NCBI GenBank assembly: GCA_022497155.1
Contig: MU385713.1
Location: 1,364,001-1,428,000, forward strand
Origin: Whalleya microplaca
Taxonomy: Eukaryota; Ascomycota; Sordariomycetes; Xylariales; Xylariaceae
Reading direction: 5' to 3'
DNA: 64,000 bases
The notes beneath the pieces are model-generated. The model was not told the origin of the DNA. It saw only the letters and a list, made by a program, of their open reading frames with translations, and did not search any database. Of the stretch, positions 39,020 through 49,452 are shown in pieces; positions within the stretch are counted from its first letter, which is position 1; each line of letters begins with the position of its first letter. A program made the translations under genes and the position numbers.

Positions 39020-39879
39020 TGATTCGCATCGTAAACAGCCGGCAATATGTTTGATGGAAATGTCAACCATCAGTAACTTGGGATAAGGACTATTGCTTCG
39101 TGGTTATCCTTCAAAAGTCGAGCTCGGGCTCACTAGATGACACCGACCTGGCCTGTTTCAGATTTGTGGTCGGCGTTTAATTTCAAGGTGTTACGATGCT
39201 ATCTGCCTGAGGAGGCACATAGAAAGTGGAATTACAAGGGTGTAGCATCTGTTCGGGTTATTGCGTTGGCCAAATGCATTAGTATAATACCCTCATCATG
39301 TTTGCATTGCGTTGAATTGAGAAAGACTTGCGGCGGGCCAATAGGCGCAAGCTGATGCGTACGCATTACTGGTATAAAAGCTCGCCAAGGAATTAAAGAG
39401 AATTGCGGTTCATCGCGAACAAGCCTTTATTTTCTCTTTCTGATAATTGATGCCAATCTTAGACCCGTAGACTTTCTTTGATGGTATGATAGTTCGACTA
39501 GAGGCCAAACAACTAGTAAATATGTATGGAAGACCTTGAGGAGACTCAATACCCCCTATCTTCTAGGATGGTTTGACTCATGAGAGGACAAGGTACACTG
39601 TTAGTAAGGAGTTCGTTCTCGTTGTCAATCACTCATATCTTTCTCCTACGCCTTAACCCAAGTAGGGACAATTCCAGAATCAATCTCGCCAGACACTTTG
39701 CTCTTCCCGATTCCCACATATAGCACGTCTATCTTTAGGCCCTAATGGGATATGCGAACATTTTAGCCAACCGACGCCCCTCTAGTGTCCATGTCTATGT
39801 CCCTGATTTTACAATTACTACTCATCGGGTACGGAACATGACCCCGCCTGCAACCATACCTATATACTTCATATATCAT
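39020..39879. other. Intergenic between convergent coiled-coil and PTH2 genes
   Basis: No gene. At 39150-39161 GGCCTGTTTCAG exactly matches the left arm of the introner-like copy A, and a complementary segment (CTGAGGAGGC, within 39220-39240) follows. No donor or acceptor frames it here. Confidence 0.5.
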
Positions 39880-40713
39880 CTATAAGAGCTTCAGACCGCC
39901 CGTGACCTGATCAACGAGACTCTTGGGCGCGGGCCCCACGCCCAGCACCGTCAGGCTGCCCGGGTCGATCTGCGTGCGGCCGGCGTCCTGGATGACCTCG
40001 GACGTGATGCCCAGGCTCCGCGCCTTGCCCATCATCTCCAGCAGCTCGTCCTCCGACTTCACCTGCACCGCGATCTTGGCCTGCCCGCGCTGCTCCCAGC
40101 GCTGCAGCAGCCGCGCCTCGGCCGACGAGGGGTTCTTCAGCGCGCCGCGGCTGAGGGTTTTGTAGCAGGCGAGGGTCGCGTGTGAGCATTGCGCTGCGAT
40201 CTTGCCTGTGTGGGACGAGGTCTGTCAGCATAGGTCCGTACGTTCCGAGCATATAAGGAGGTAGAAGGGCTATAGATGGAGACCTAACGAACCTTTCGTC
40301 ATCCCCAAGTCTGTCCGCACGACCAGGACCAGCTTGCACTCCTCATTGGACCCCGTGTCCACGATGGTCTGCTTCGGGTGCCCATCCTCAGCCTCCTTCT
40401 TAGGGCCTTTCTTCTTTTTGTTTTTGCCTCCGCCCTTCGCCTTCCGGAGCCTCAGCCCGTCCCGCCGGTCCGCGTCCTCGCCGTTCGCCCAGTTCGGCGC
40501 GTGGTCCAGGATCGTGTCGTCCTCGTCGACCTCCGACTCGTCGCTCTCGAGCGGGTCCGTGTAGTTGTGGCTCCGCTGCGAGGCCAGGTCCGGCGAGATC
40601 AGGTACCCCCGGATCGAGTAGATGCCGAGCATGAAGCCCGATATGAAGGCCACGATGCTCGTGGAGAGCAGCACCGTGGTGGGCGTTATGAGCATGTTGG
40701 GCCGGTCCGCCAT
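39880..40713 (-). CDS. pth2: Peptidyl-tRNA hydrolase 2 (PTH2)
   Basis: Exons 40713-40293 and 40205-39880 on the minus strand give 248 aa. Seen: an N-terminal membrane span (VLLSTSIVAFISGFMLGIYS, about 14-33), then an acidic and Lys-rich linker (GGGKNKKKKGPKKEAEDG), then the PTH2 domain from about 122: KLVLVVRTDLGMTKGKIAAQ with the hallmark KGKIAAQCSHATLACYK, and IQDAGRTQIDPGSLTVLGVG near the end. Splicing at AAA G|GC creates the TKGKIAAQ core, confirming an intron with the weak donor GTTCGT (40292-40206). Known: releases tRNA from prematurely dropped peptidyl-tRNA; eukaryotic forms anchor in the mitochondrial outer membrane by an N-terminal helix, consistent with the span. The linker between anchor and domain is longer than in yeast, I believe. 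Confidence 0.95.
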
Positions 40714-41092
40714 CTTTGTTCGGACTTGGAGGCCTGTGGGCCGGGTTCGAGATTCTACTGGATTCTTGTCGTTGCGTCGTTAGGTTCGTGACCAAGTGGG
40801 TATATATATGACAATCAGGCGAGATATGGTCGGTTATGGCTGCGTTTTTCAATGTGTTGGCAGATGATTGGGCTTGGGTTACCTTGACTCAGACCGTTGA
40901 GGGAGGCTGAGGCTGAGCAGTGGGAAAATGCCGTTCCTGGGGATTTTTTTTTAATGGAGGATTTCAGACAAGGGACGAACATGTGGTAGGGAAGTCAGAA
41001 GCATGGGACCCCACACCCACGTCAATCAGCCTTGCATGTTGACCAGCCGGAAGCTAGAGCCACGCCAGTCCGTGCTTCTATTTCATGTATAT

Positions 41093-41133
41093 CCATCATC
41101 ACCATCATCATCATCGCCATCGCCATCGCCATT
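41093..41133. repeat. CAT trinucleotide microsatellite
   Basis: CATCATCACCATCATCATCATCGCCATCGCC-type tract with CAT and CGC units, imperfect. It lies ~380 bases upstream of the PTH2 start, outside any gene. Confidence 0.85.
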
Positions 41134-42565
41134 CAACCAAGCAGGATATACCACATGTGGTTGCTATTCGAGATGGATGCTCCTCTGCTTACAGGGGCAA
41201 GAAGATTAGCATGCATATTTGCACATGCAAAGCTCGGTACATAGAACTGGGATATCAGAAACAGAGAGGCACACATTGCTGCTGCTAGAATGAATGTGTG
41301 CATGCGTACGTACGTACACATACATCATAAGTGAATCCGTGGTGCGAATGATGCGATGTTAGTGGTCTCCGTCAGCACCCTATCAAATCCCTCCGATGCG
41401 CTCTAGGTACGCTACGGCATTAAGCTCCGACCAGCCACATATCTAGCATCAGTCATACTTGAGCCATACTTGAGCTATCATTGATGTGGCTTGTATATAT
41501 ACATACATATCTTTGTAACGCAGTTGACGGCTGTCTGGATCAACCAATGGCAGCCATCATATATATTCTGAACAGTTGTCAGGCTCACACTAGCCAGCTG
41601 ATGATCCTCTGCTCGAGCAGTGGCAGCCACGCTTATGTCAGCGAAGCACGAGAGCAAGGTCGATGAAGTGCAGTTTACTAGGTATCGTAAAAGTGGCAGC
41701 CGCAGCGGGGGCCGGCACCCAAGCACCAAGCCAGGCACGCCCGAGGATCCAATCTTTGGCCGCCCTGCTGCCCCCATGTTGCCCATCTGAGCCATCCTTC
41801 CATGTCTGCCACCCTTCCCCAAGCAACTAACCTTTATACTGTCTAAGCACCACCACGCAGCACCACCACGCACCAAAGGGAGAGGAAAAAAAGAAGCACC
41901 ACCACCACCAAGCACTCGTATGTATGTACCTACATACACACATACAATACATACAGAGTAGCTAGGTACATACAACATCCCTGCAATCTCATTGTATGTA
42001 TTCCTCCCACTTCGACTCTTCCCGCCGCCGATCATTTCACGAATCATCCGCAACAACCATCTTTTTTACCTATCTGACACCCGTTTCGGAGACCTGCTTT
42101 TGCTGGCTGCCGCTGCCAGGCTGCTAGCACGCCCACGCCCTCTCTATCCCTCTCCCTCTCTCCCTCTATCTCCGCCCCCGTCCTTATTCTTCTTCATCAG
42201 CATCACCTTTTTATACCTACGCTGCCATTCACGACCCGTCGATACTATCTATTGCCGCTGTTCGTAATAATCCCCCCGCGTACTGTTGGTGCAATTGTCG
42301 ACGCGACCGCAATTCGATGAGAAATGCGTCGGGTCGAATGTCGCGAAGGTTTATTGGAGGTTGGATAAGACAGCAGTAGCAGCAGCTGTCTACGCGACAA
42401 CAATAGCTTGTCTACCGCATACCTGCTTAGGTAGCGTAGGTACTAAGCTAGGTTATCACTTTGTATGTGCGGTCACGGGTAGCGTCACAACGCCTACCTA
42501 CCGATCCTATCATACCCAACTCCCAGCTATCGTAAGTCGATGCTTTTCCTTTCATTGTATTGATT

Positions 42566-42595
42566 GTATTGTATTGTATTGTATTGTATTGTATT
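42566..42595. repeat. GTATT pentanucleotide microsatellite, six units
   Basis: Six perfect GTATT units, preceded by an interrupted unit. They lie within the presumed leader of the gene starting at 42919. Confidence 0.9.
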
Positions 42596-42918
42596 TTCCC
42601 ACTCCCTCACAGAGAGCTGTTGTTTCCTTTCGCCCAATGCCCAATGCCAGATGGTTTCGCTCTTGTCTGCCTTGTTTCACCCTAATTGCAATTTCCTTCG
42701 TCTTTCAGTCCACGATGCTGCATCTATTTCCGAGGGCATCCATGAACCGCACGCTAAACTCGTGAGCGCCAGGGTATTCCATCTTATCAACACGCCCCGA
42801 TATCTGATACCCTCAACACCACCACATATCAGCCACCACACCCATATGCGTCCACGTTCATGACCCACTTCCAAGTTCTATGTGCAACATTTCGAAGTTG
42901 CATGAACAAAGAAAGACC

Positions 42919-45243
42919 ATGGACGAAGCAACCAACACGATCCAAAGTTTAGTGAAAAATATCTTACCCACCAAAGCACACTACCTATCGCTAGACGCGA
43001 CGCGACGCTACCGCCCACACCCAGACGAGAAGCGACTAGAAGAACAGGCCGTCAGACCTCTACAGTACACAACCTTCGTCAGCGACGCCGATCGCGGCGT
43101 TCTCTTGACACGAGCATACTTCAGCATTCGAGAAGATAATGCGATTAGCGCACCAATGCCTCGAAGCGAACCTAATAAACCTAAGGTCAAATTGAGTTTG
43201 AAAGATTACGCGAGCAAGAAGAGATCACCCAACGGTGATTCTCCGTCGAAAACGACCGCGCAACCCGCCAAGTTGGATGCGCCAAAGGAGAAGGAAGAAC
43301 CAGATAAGGTACCCGATCCGATCACCAAGAAAATGGAAACCCACCGCGATACCAAGAAGAGCGTGCCTTACGTTAAGCCCGAGTCGCGCCGCTCGCGCAG
43401 TCCTTCTCCTGGGAGAAGGAAACGAGGTGCAGAGGCCGAGCAAGATCCCAGACCAGTAAAGCGCAACAAGGTTGAAAGCGCAATGTCTAGTCTCGCGAAC
43501 TCACGCTCTGCCAAGGACGGTACCCTTAAGAAAGCCGATCGGCCTACACCACTCGACAAGAAGCCGCCTAAGGACCCGAGATCTTTACCCACTGTTAACG
43601 GCAAATCGGCGTTGAGCAACTCGGGAAACCGTGACGCTTCGCCAAAGCCCAACTCTCAGGTGAATGGCTTTCAGAAGTCCGGAGCAAGCAAAGATGGTGT
43701 GCAGAAGAGGGAGAATGAGTCAACCACAAACGGCAAAACGAGCGTACCGCCTTTGCTATCACCAATCAATATGTCAGACTTTGTTGATAAAGACCCACGT
43801 CCTAGTCCAAGGAAGAAACCGGCAGATGCGAATAACTTAAAAGTTCCACCGAAGAAGCCGCGAGATGATCGTGAACCGTCGCCGACTCCCAGGAAACGGA
43901 AAATCCCACCACTCCTGTCCCCAACACTACCGCCTGTCATCGCAGAGGAACTTGCGAAGGAGCTTGCGAAAGACGCGGCGAAATTGAATAGAACACCTTT
44001 GAAGGACACGAATTCCAAGAGCGGCCAGGTCTCAGATTCTCCTGCTAGCCAGAGGACAGCGACGAAGTCATCGCAGGGCGAAAAGACGATACACGTCGAC
44101 AATAAGAAGGAGGAGTATAGGAAAGAGGACTACAAGGTGGATCGCAAGAAGGAGGATCGCCAGATAGAGGAGTATCAAAAAGAAGAGCCTAAGAAGGAGG
44201 AGCGCAAGAGCCTGAAAGTGAAACTCAAATACAAGAAATCAATCGCAAAGAGGATTGAACGGCTCCTCGCATTACCACCACGCAGAAACAAGAAGACCGA
44301 TGCGCTGAAGAAGGACGAACGCTCTGTTCGCGACCGATCCGACAGTTTGGAACCTAGTACTGCACGGAAGCGTCCGCCTGCCGTAACGGCTAATAGCGAG
44401 CCTGCCAAACGCCCAAAGACATCCGACACTCTTCGACCTTCTACCCCACCACGACAGTCCTCCGCCATGGCGCGCGTTGCCTCCAATAGCTCGCAAGCCG
44501 GCACTCCTGGTATCGGAAATAATTCAACCCCTGCCACTCAGCCTCCCGAACGACGGCGCCCGCCAGTAGACCTAGAGCGAGTGCAGAAACTACAATCGAG
44601 GGGCTCGTTGTTTGTCACGCTTGGCACCAAGCTAAAACATCAACGAGATGCAATTATGAAGCGTCCCGCGGAAGGCGACAAGGTCAGCGTTTCGGATCGC
44701 GATCGTCAGATCGCTATGGCTTCTGGCATTCAATCCGTGGTTTCATATCTCTATGGCTTTAAGCTGCAGGGTGACGGTTACGATCTCGAACGTGGGAGTC
44801 GTCCTACTCGCCCTCTAAGGGAACTTCTGCTCTTATTCCGAGTTACCAGAACCGACTGTGCCAAGGACAACGTTCTCCTCGCGTTAGTATTGCGCATTCA
44901 AGGTATCTGCCTCGTTTACCTTGGACGGGCGATGTGCACTAGCCCGAATGACCCTGAATCCATCAAGGACATATTTCCGAATTGCAGGGAACAGCAAGAG
45001 GTCTGGAGATTGGCTGACATCGCACGAAGAGCCATTGGCGTGTATGATGGAAGCGCTAAATCGGACGATGGAGGCTCGATCGGCAAGCTCATAGATCGCC
45101 TTGGCCCGTGGACTAGCCCCGAGGAGGCTATACCAGTCACGGTTGAGATCCTGCGGAGGGTCATTCCAGCTAATGGCTCATGGAAGCCGGCAGAAGCCCT
45201 TAGCAGAGTCGGCCCATTCGCCACCAATGGCGTTTCGGTTTGA
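42919..45243 (+). CDS. Large basic, Lys/Pro/Ser-rich protein with a conserved-looking helical C-terminus; function unknown
   Basis: A single exon of 774 aa from the ATG at 42919, which has a strong start context (ACC-ATG-G). An in-frame ATG at 42880 has a poor context and would add 13 residues. Seen: an ordered N-terminal ~75 residues (IQSLVKNILPTKAHYLSLDA..., YTTFVSDADRGVLLTRAYFS), then ~500 residues of disordered basic sequence with repeated PPLLSP (two copies), SPTPRKRK and KKPP motifs and several candidate nuclear signals. The C-terminal ~190 residues, from VQKLQSRGSLFVTLGTKLKH, are helical and of ordinary composition (VVSYLYGFKLQGDGYDLERG; LVYLGRAMCTSPNDPES). A nuclear, possibly transcription- or RNA-related protein is inferred from composition and signals. 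The GC-rich, SSR-rich 2-kb upstream region fits a regulated gene. Confidence 0.85.
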   Translation: MDEATNTIQSLVKNILPTKAHYLSLDATRRYRPHPDEKRLEEQAVRPLQYTTFVSDADRGVLLTRAYFSIREDNAISAPMPRSEPNKPKVKLSLKDYASKKRSPNGDSPSKTTAQPAKLDAPKEKEEPDKVPDPITKKMETHRDTKKSVPYVKPESRRSRSPSPGRRKRGAEAEQDPRPVKRNKVESAMSSLANSRSAKDGTLKKADRPTPLDKKPPKDPRSLPTVNGKSALSNSGNRDASPKPNSQVNGFQKSGASKDGVQKRENESTTNGKTSVPPLLSPINMSDFVDKDPRPSPRKKPADANNLKVPPKKPRDDREPSPTPRKRKIPPLLSPTLPPVIAEELAKELAKDAAKLNRTPLKDTNSKSGQVSDSPASQRTATKSSQGEKTIHVDNKKEEYRKEDYKVDRKKEDRQIEEYQKEEPKKEERKSLKVKLKYKKSIAKRIERLLALPPRRNKKTDALKKDERSVRDRSDSLEPSTARKRPPAVTANSEPAKRPKTSDTLRPSTPPRQSSAMARVASNSSQAGTPGIGNNSTPATQPPERRRPPVDLERVQKLQSRGSLFVTLGTKLKHQRDAIMKRPAEGDKVSVSDRDRQIAMASGIQSVVSYLYGFKLQGDGYDLERGSRPTRPLRELLLLFRVTRTDCAKDNVLLALVLRIQGICLVYLGRAMCTSPNDPESIKDIFPNCREQQEVWRLADIARRAIGVYDGSAKSDDGGSIGKLIDRLGPWTSPEEAIPVTVEILRRVIPANGSWKPAEALSRVGPFATNGVSV

Positions 45244-47468
45244 TCTTAGCTACGATCTAAGGGAGAGTGAGGAAACCGAGGCCCGCAAAGGAGATCTACA
45301 TACTCCAAACGGCCCCCACCTAGTTCCTCATGTACATTATGACGACGATTTCTACGACATGATACCACAGCACATTTTTGGCCTTCGGCGAACTCTCGAG
45401 ACGGGGCGGTCTGCATGTAAAGGAAGTCGGTCAGGGTGATTCTACAAGGCGACACTGATAGTATTGTGCGTTTCCATTATTTTTGAACAAACCTTCCGCG
45501 GCAAGGGAGGAAAGGGGGGGAAACGGCGTCTCGCTGGAACGGACGGGGCCTTGTCTTATCTGGATTATTTTTTTCATACCCAGCTTGCGGCCAGGAAGGG
45601 GACGGGGGTATAAAGCGTTGTTTTGCATTGATTATTTAAACTGGAAAGGGGAGCATAGGGGCGGATCTGCTTTAAGGGATCAGATCACTTCAGATAGATC
45701 AGATGAAAATTATGGCACTTGGAAGTTGGCGGCCAGGCAGGCAGGCAGGCAGTTAGTTAAAGGGGACACGATGCCAATTGGGGGAAGCTAAGGAAGTTGG
45801 AGAGGAAGACAGAAAGGAAAAGAGAGAGAGAACTGAGATATTTGCCGGGCCTGCCGTATGTAACCCCTTTTTTATATTTTGGCTTGTGTATGCAGTAGGT
45901 ATGGTAGCTACTGCTTCGATGATATCCCGCCGGCTTGGCCGAGCAAATGATACTTTATGATGATCTATTTCTATGGTGTTGGTGATTAGATGTGTGTGCT
46001 GTGGTGTACTGTTTGTGTTTTGGGTATGCTTGGATTTATAAGTCTGGTGGCGGGAGCTGGGGCTTATGGTATGGTGGGATGTGTTCGGAATGTTTCCCTC
46101 GTGATATTTGTATAAACAGTGACTAGAATGGGGGACCGGTGGAAGTGTTAAGAGACGAAATGTATAATCATGTAACGAGTAAACTACTGCTTTGAAGCGG
46201 CTAAATTCGCCATCTATTGGGCTGGAGTCCTTGACTCCTTTTGGTCCGTACATGTCAGTTCCAGTTTGTATAATAGAATAGATACCACTTCCACAGTCGT
46301 TTTTACTCGTAAATAGGGAGTAACGCCTCTACATATTAAATATCACGCATAGCCCTGGCAAGGCTGCCATTACCAGACCTCTTCAAACCTCCTGAGCCCC
46401 GTGACTTAGGCCACGTGATCTGTGGTAACTACATGCATTGCTAGACATTTCGACTTGTTCGAAGTTGCAATGGAATTCGATAGATAGGTCGTTTTTAGTT
46501 TCTTGATAGATGTTTTCGATGACTAGGTATACCAATGATTTATTAGCTTAAATGCCCTGAAATATTTACACAGGATGAGGTGATGGAGAGCATATTAGCT
46601 TAAATAATGTAGGGTGAAGCCATAGGAGGCAGAGACCCCTTTATATGTATAGCCGAGAGCCATGTGTATACCCATATCGAACCCTATAAGTATATCTAAC
46701 GCCAAATTTACCGATCTCTCCAAGGATACAGTTGATGTAAGGTTGCCCTTAATAAAGGGGCTGAACCCAGTGATCATAAGAGTCTTGGGGAATTGGTGTC
46801 GCTGTCGATAAATGTTTTTTAACATCCAAAGTTAGTTAAGGTTACTAATAGAGAGTATTGCCAGGGATATACTGGGGTCCTTATGAAACACAGAGACTTG
46901 AGTTATTTCTCTGATCATTAGGTCTCGCGACAGAGATAGCTGTTATAGATTCCCTGCTCATTTTCTTCCGGAGCCCGATGAATCGGTGGTCCTTAAATTG
47001 TGATATTTGGATGGGATCTTCCGAACCACGAGACGGAGTTTATTTGGATGATATGGCAATCAAATCAGGTTGGCAAGCTAGTTGTGATTTTATAAGCACT
47101 TAGACTAATTGACGTTTGTACACACAATGTTACCGACCTAGAGCCTGTTTGGGTATTCGGACCAACAACCTAGCTGCTGGGGTGCCGATCATGAGCTTCG
47201 TTGGCGACTCGGGCTAGCAGTGTGCCCGGTTAGACGCTAGTAGCCGGTACCTATTAATTCCTTTCATGTATCATAATTAGTCTCTTCCCTTTCTTCTTTT
47301 CTTCTTTGTCATTAGTTAAATATAGTATTGAGCTACGCCATAATAGCTCCGGCTGCGTGCCTATGCCCTCGCCACACACAATAGCTATGATATTAGGAAA
47401 GGAGTAGGCTTAAGACTGCGTAAGATGGCAGACCAAGTGCTCAGATAAGAAGATGATTAATGATCCTT

Positions 47469-47487
47469 CCAGGACAAAATGTCCTGG
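47469..47487. repeat. Inverted repeat CCAGGACA-aaa-TGTCCTGG
   Basis: Perfect 8-base arms around three A; the outer bases TT/GAA extend it with one unpaired base. It sits in AT-rich, gene-free sequence. Function unknown. Confidence 0.7.
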
Positions 47488-47775
47488 GAACTTTCTGGAT
47501 CGGGACCTATAGTCGCTGTCCCTGTTTCTATCCGGACTATATAAGCGAGTTCCTGATAGATTGGAACCTTGCGGAAGACGCCAGATCCATACAACCGATT
47601 TGATACGGGTTGAAGGGGTGTACAGCTGGATAGGATAATTCAGCTAGTTATTTGGCCTTATATTCTAAGGTGATAAAGCCTACCTAGCATCACGTATCAG
47701 TATGGGATCAACCCGTACATCCTAATATTTAATCATTACAAGGGCTTCTAATGTCCTCTATTCTCAGGGCTACTC

Positions 47776-47950
47776 AAGGGAGGGATGTTAGGTTCTGGTC
47801 ACAATACTTTTATCAAGTCAACTTATTAGGTTGACTTGATGTTGCGCAACAGTTCACATTAGCCCGGGCCAAGCCCGTATACGTAGTATTTCTTTCATTC
47901 ATTGATAGCAAAAGAGACCGTCTTTCATTTTGGTGTCTTATATCATATAA
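47776..47950 (+). mobile_element. Possible copia-type LTR remnant with adjoining polypurine tract
   Basis: AAGGGAGGGA (47776-47785) directly precedes TGTTAGGTTCTGG, the arrangement of polypurine tract and 3' LTR start in copia retrotransposons. A TATA-like CATATAAAG lies at about 47945. No reverse transcriptase or integrase remnant was recognised upstream, and neither the right end nor a second LTR was found; the right boundary given is arbitrary. Confidence 0.35.
47812..47840. repeat. Inverted repeat with 11-base arms inside the possible LTR
   Basis: ATCAAGTCAAC (47812-47822) and GTTGACTTGAT (47830-47840) are perfect complements around TTATTAG. Short near-terminal palindromes occur in some LTRs; the role here is unknown. 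Confidence 0.8.
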
Positions 47951-48768
47951 AGAACATAAATAACCCATAAAAACGAGCCGCGGGTCTACGATATCTTCAT
48001 TCTGAATCGTCGTGCGAATCCCCGGTTTCCTGCTCGTTGCTCGTGATAGAGAAAACTGCTTCCACGGAAGGCTGGGTACTTGTCCATATGTCGAGCTTGT
48101 CTGGCGCTACTAATAATATAGATCTTGCCTGTGGAATAAAAGCCTTTGGACATGGGGGGAGATAATTACACATAGGCCTCACTAGGTCTGTTACGTATCT
48201 TGGAGTCAGATTCCAAGCAGCGAGATCAGCAATCGCGTGGATCAACAATGATACAAAGCCATGCTTAATGTCAGTTAAAAACCAGGAAGCTTCTATCGCA
48301 GGGGTATACTCAAACAAGTGGCCATAGGCTGGGAGAAACAAGCTCAAGGTTCATACTATCATGAGACTGCGGACACGATACACGGGGCTTCAGGCCGCGT
48401 GTGCAGGAGATTGGCTCAAAGCCGTATATTTCCCTGGACGAAGCTATCTGATGTGTGTGTGTGGTTGTTTATGAATCGATCAGGTGAGGTGCGAGACTGT
48501 GCTGCTATAAGCTAACCCGTGACACATATAGTGCCGTCTTGTCCACCACCGCAGCGCCACCAACTGATCTAAAGTCGCATTATACCACCACAATACCTCC
48601 TTCATTCTCTCCACCACTACCATCTCCTCATAACTAGTCGCGTGTTTGTTCTCTCCACTGGAATTGCTCGAGCTCTTGAAAGGTAACGAAGTCGTTGCCC
48701 TCGAAGGGGCCAAGCGGGCGAGCAAGGGCAGGAGCGGGCGGCGACTCGGAATGGTTACTAGTGGGGTA

Positions 48769-49452
48769 CTACTTGTCATCTTCTTCGTGCTCGTCCTCTT
48801 CCTCATCATCGTTGCGCGGCTCGGAGCGGCTGCTGATGGAGTAAAGATCTTCATCACTACCATAGGCCCGGAACCCAGCCTCGGCGGTTGCCTCAGACCG
48901 CAGTCTCTCTGTAGCGGGTACATTGTACACATGCTCGAAATGGCCTTCATACTCGGCGGGCTCGGCTTCGTAGTCGTCCTTCTCGTTCGCTTTTGCGACT
49001 GCTTGCTCGGCGGGGACAGTCTCTTCTTCGGCGAGGACATTCTCACCCGCGGCGCTGGTATGCTCCTCTTCATCTTGACCGGCTTTCGGCTCTGCTTCTG
49101 CGTCCGCTGCAGTATCCTCGGTGGAATTTTTGTCGAAGGCGTTGCCCCGTTTACAATCACGGTACCATTCAATACCATGATTCTTATACGTACTATATTT
49201 GGTCCTATAAGAATGATTAGTATTAGATGCGTTATATTTTTACATATGTGTACACCTGAAAAGCTTAATGTATAGAGAAAATAAAACGTACTGCAGGGCA
49301 TTCATGGTAAAATTGTAACCATTCATCTTCATCTCGGTTAATATCGCGTCCCAGCCAGACATCGTGCCGGCGCTGGTGATCCAGCCAAACTCCCGGATAG
49401 CAGCAAGCAGATCATCCATGGCCTTCTTGTCCCATTTTCTTCTGCGCGCCAT
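48769..49452 (-). CDS. Myb/SANT-like protein with acidic tail
   Basis: Exons 49452-49292 and 49204-48769 on the minus strand give 198 aa. The intron (49291-49205, 87 nt; GTACGT, branch ACTAAT, TTATAG) must be removed: the long frame of 273 codons that covers this interval on the same strand runs in another frame and is not the protein. N-terminus: basic MARRRKWDKKAMDDLLAAIR, a helix-turn-helix with regularly placed Trp (W7, W24, W34), then GYNFTMNALQTKYSTYKN, a Myb-like third helix. The rest is acidic and disordered, ending NDDEEEDEHEEDDK. A paralogue-like gene lies at 63420-63954, with the same W-D/T-D-K-A-x2-DLL-x-AI and GY-x-[FY]-x2-N-ALQ pattern. Such small fungal proteins are mostly uncharacterised; DNA or chromatin binding is inferred from the fold. 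Confidence 0.78.

Larger units (their letters stand above)
40714..42918. other. Intergenic; low-complexity promoter region of the basic-protein gene
   Basis: Contains a (CAT)n tract (41093-41133), GTAC/ATAC-rich simple sequence around 41300-41330 and 41920-41990, a CT-rich tract at 42135-42190, and a GTATT pentamer array (42566-42595). The 192-codon minus-strand frame at 41478-42056 is composed of low-complexity sequence and is not accepted as a gene. Confidence 0.6.
45244..48768. other. Intergenic; 3' flank, then AT-rich sequence with a probable copia LTR
   Basis: The first ~1 kb is the purine-rich 3' flank of the basic-protein gene. From about 46,260 on it is AT-rich and holds two hairpin-forming inverted repeats (47469-47487 and 47812-47840) and a purine tract followed by TGTTAGG at 47776-47792 that resembles a copia-type LTR border. 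No intact element or gene was seen. Confidence 0.55.

Noticed and set aside
41478..42056. Minus-strand open frame of 192 codons
   Set aside because: Built from low-complexity, simple-repeat sequence upstream of the basic-protein gene.
48480..49301. Minus-strand open frame of 273 codons, Arg/Ser/Thr-rich
   Set aside because: It overlaps the second exon of the Myb-like gene in a different frame; the spliced frame gives an acidic tail contiguous with the Myb-like N-terminus and a sensible stop.
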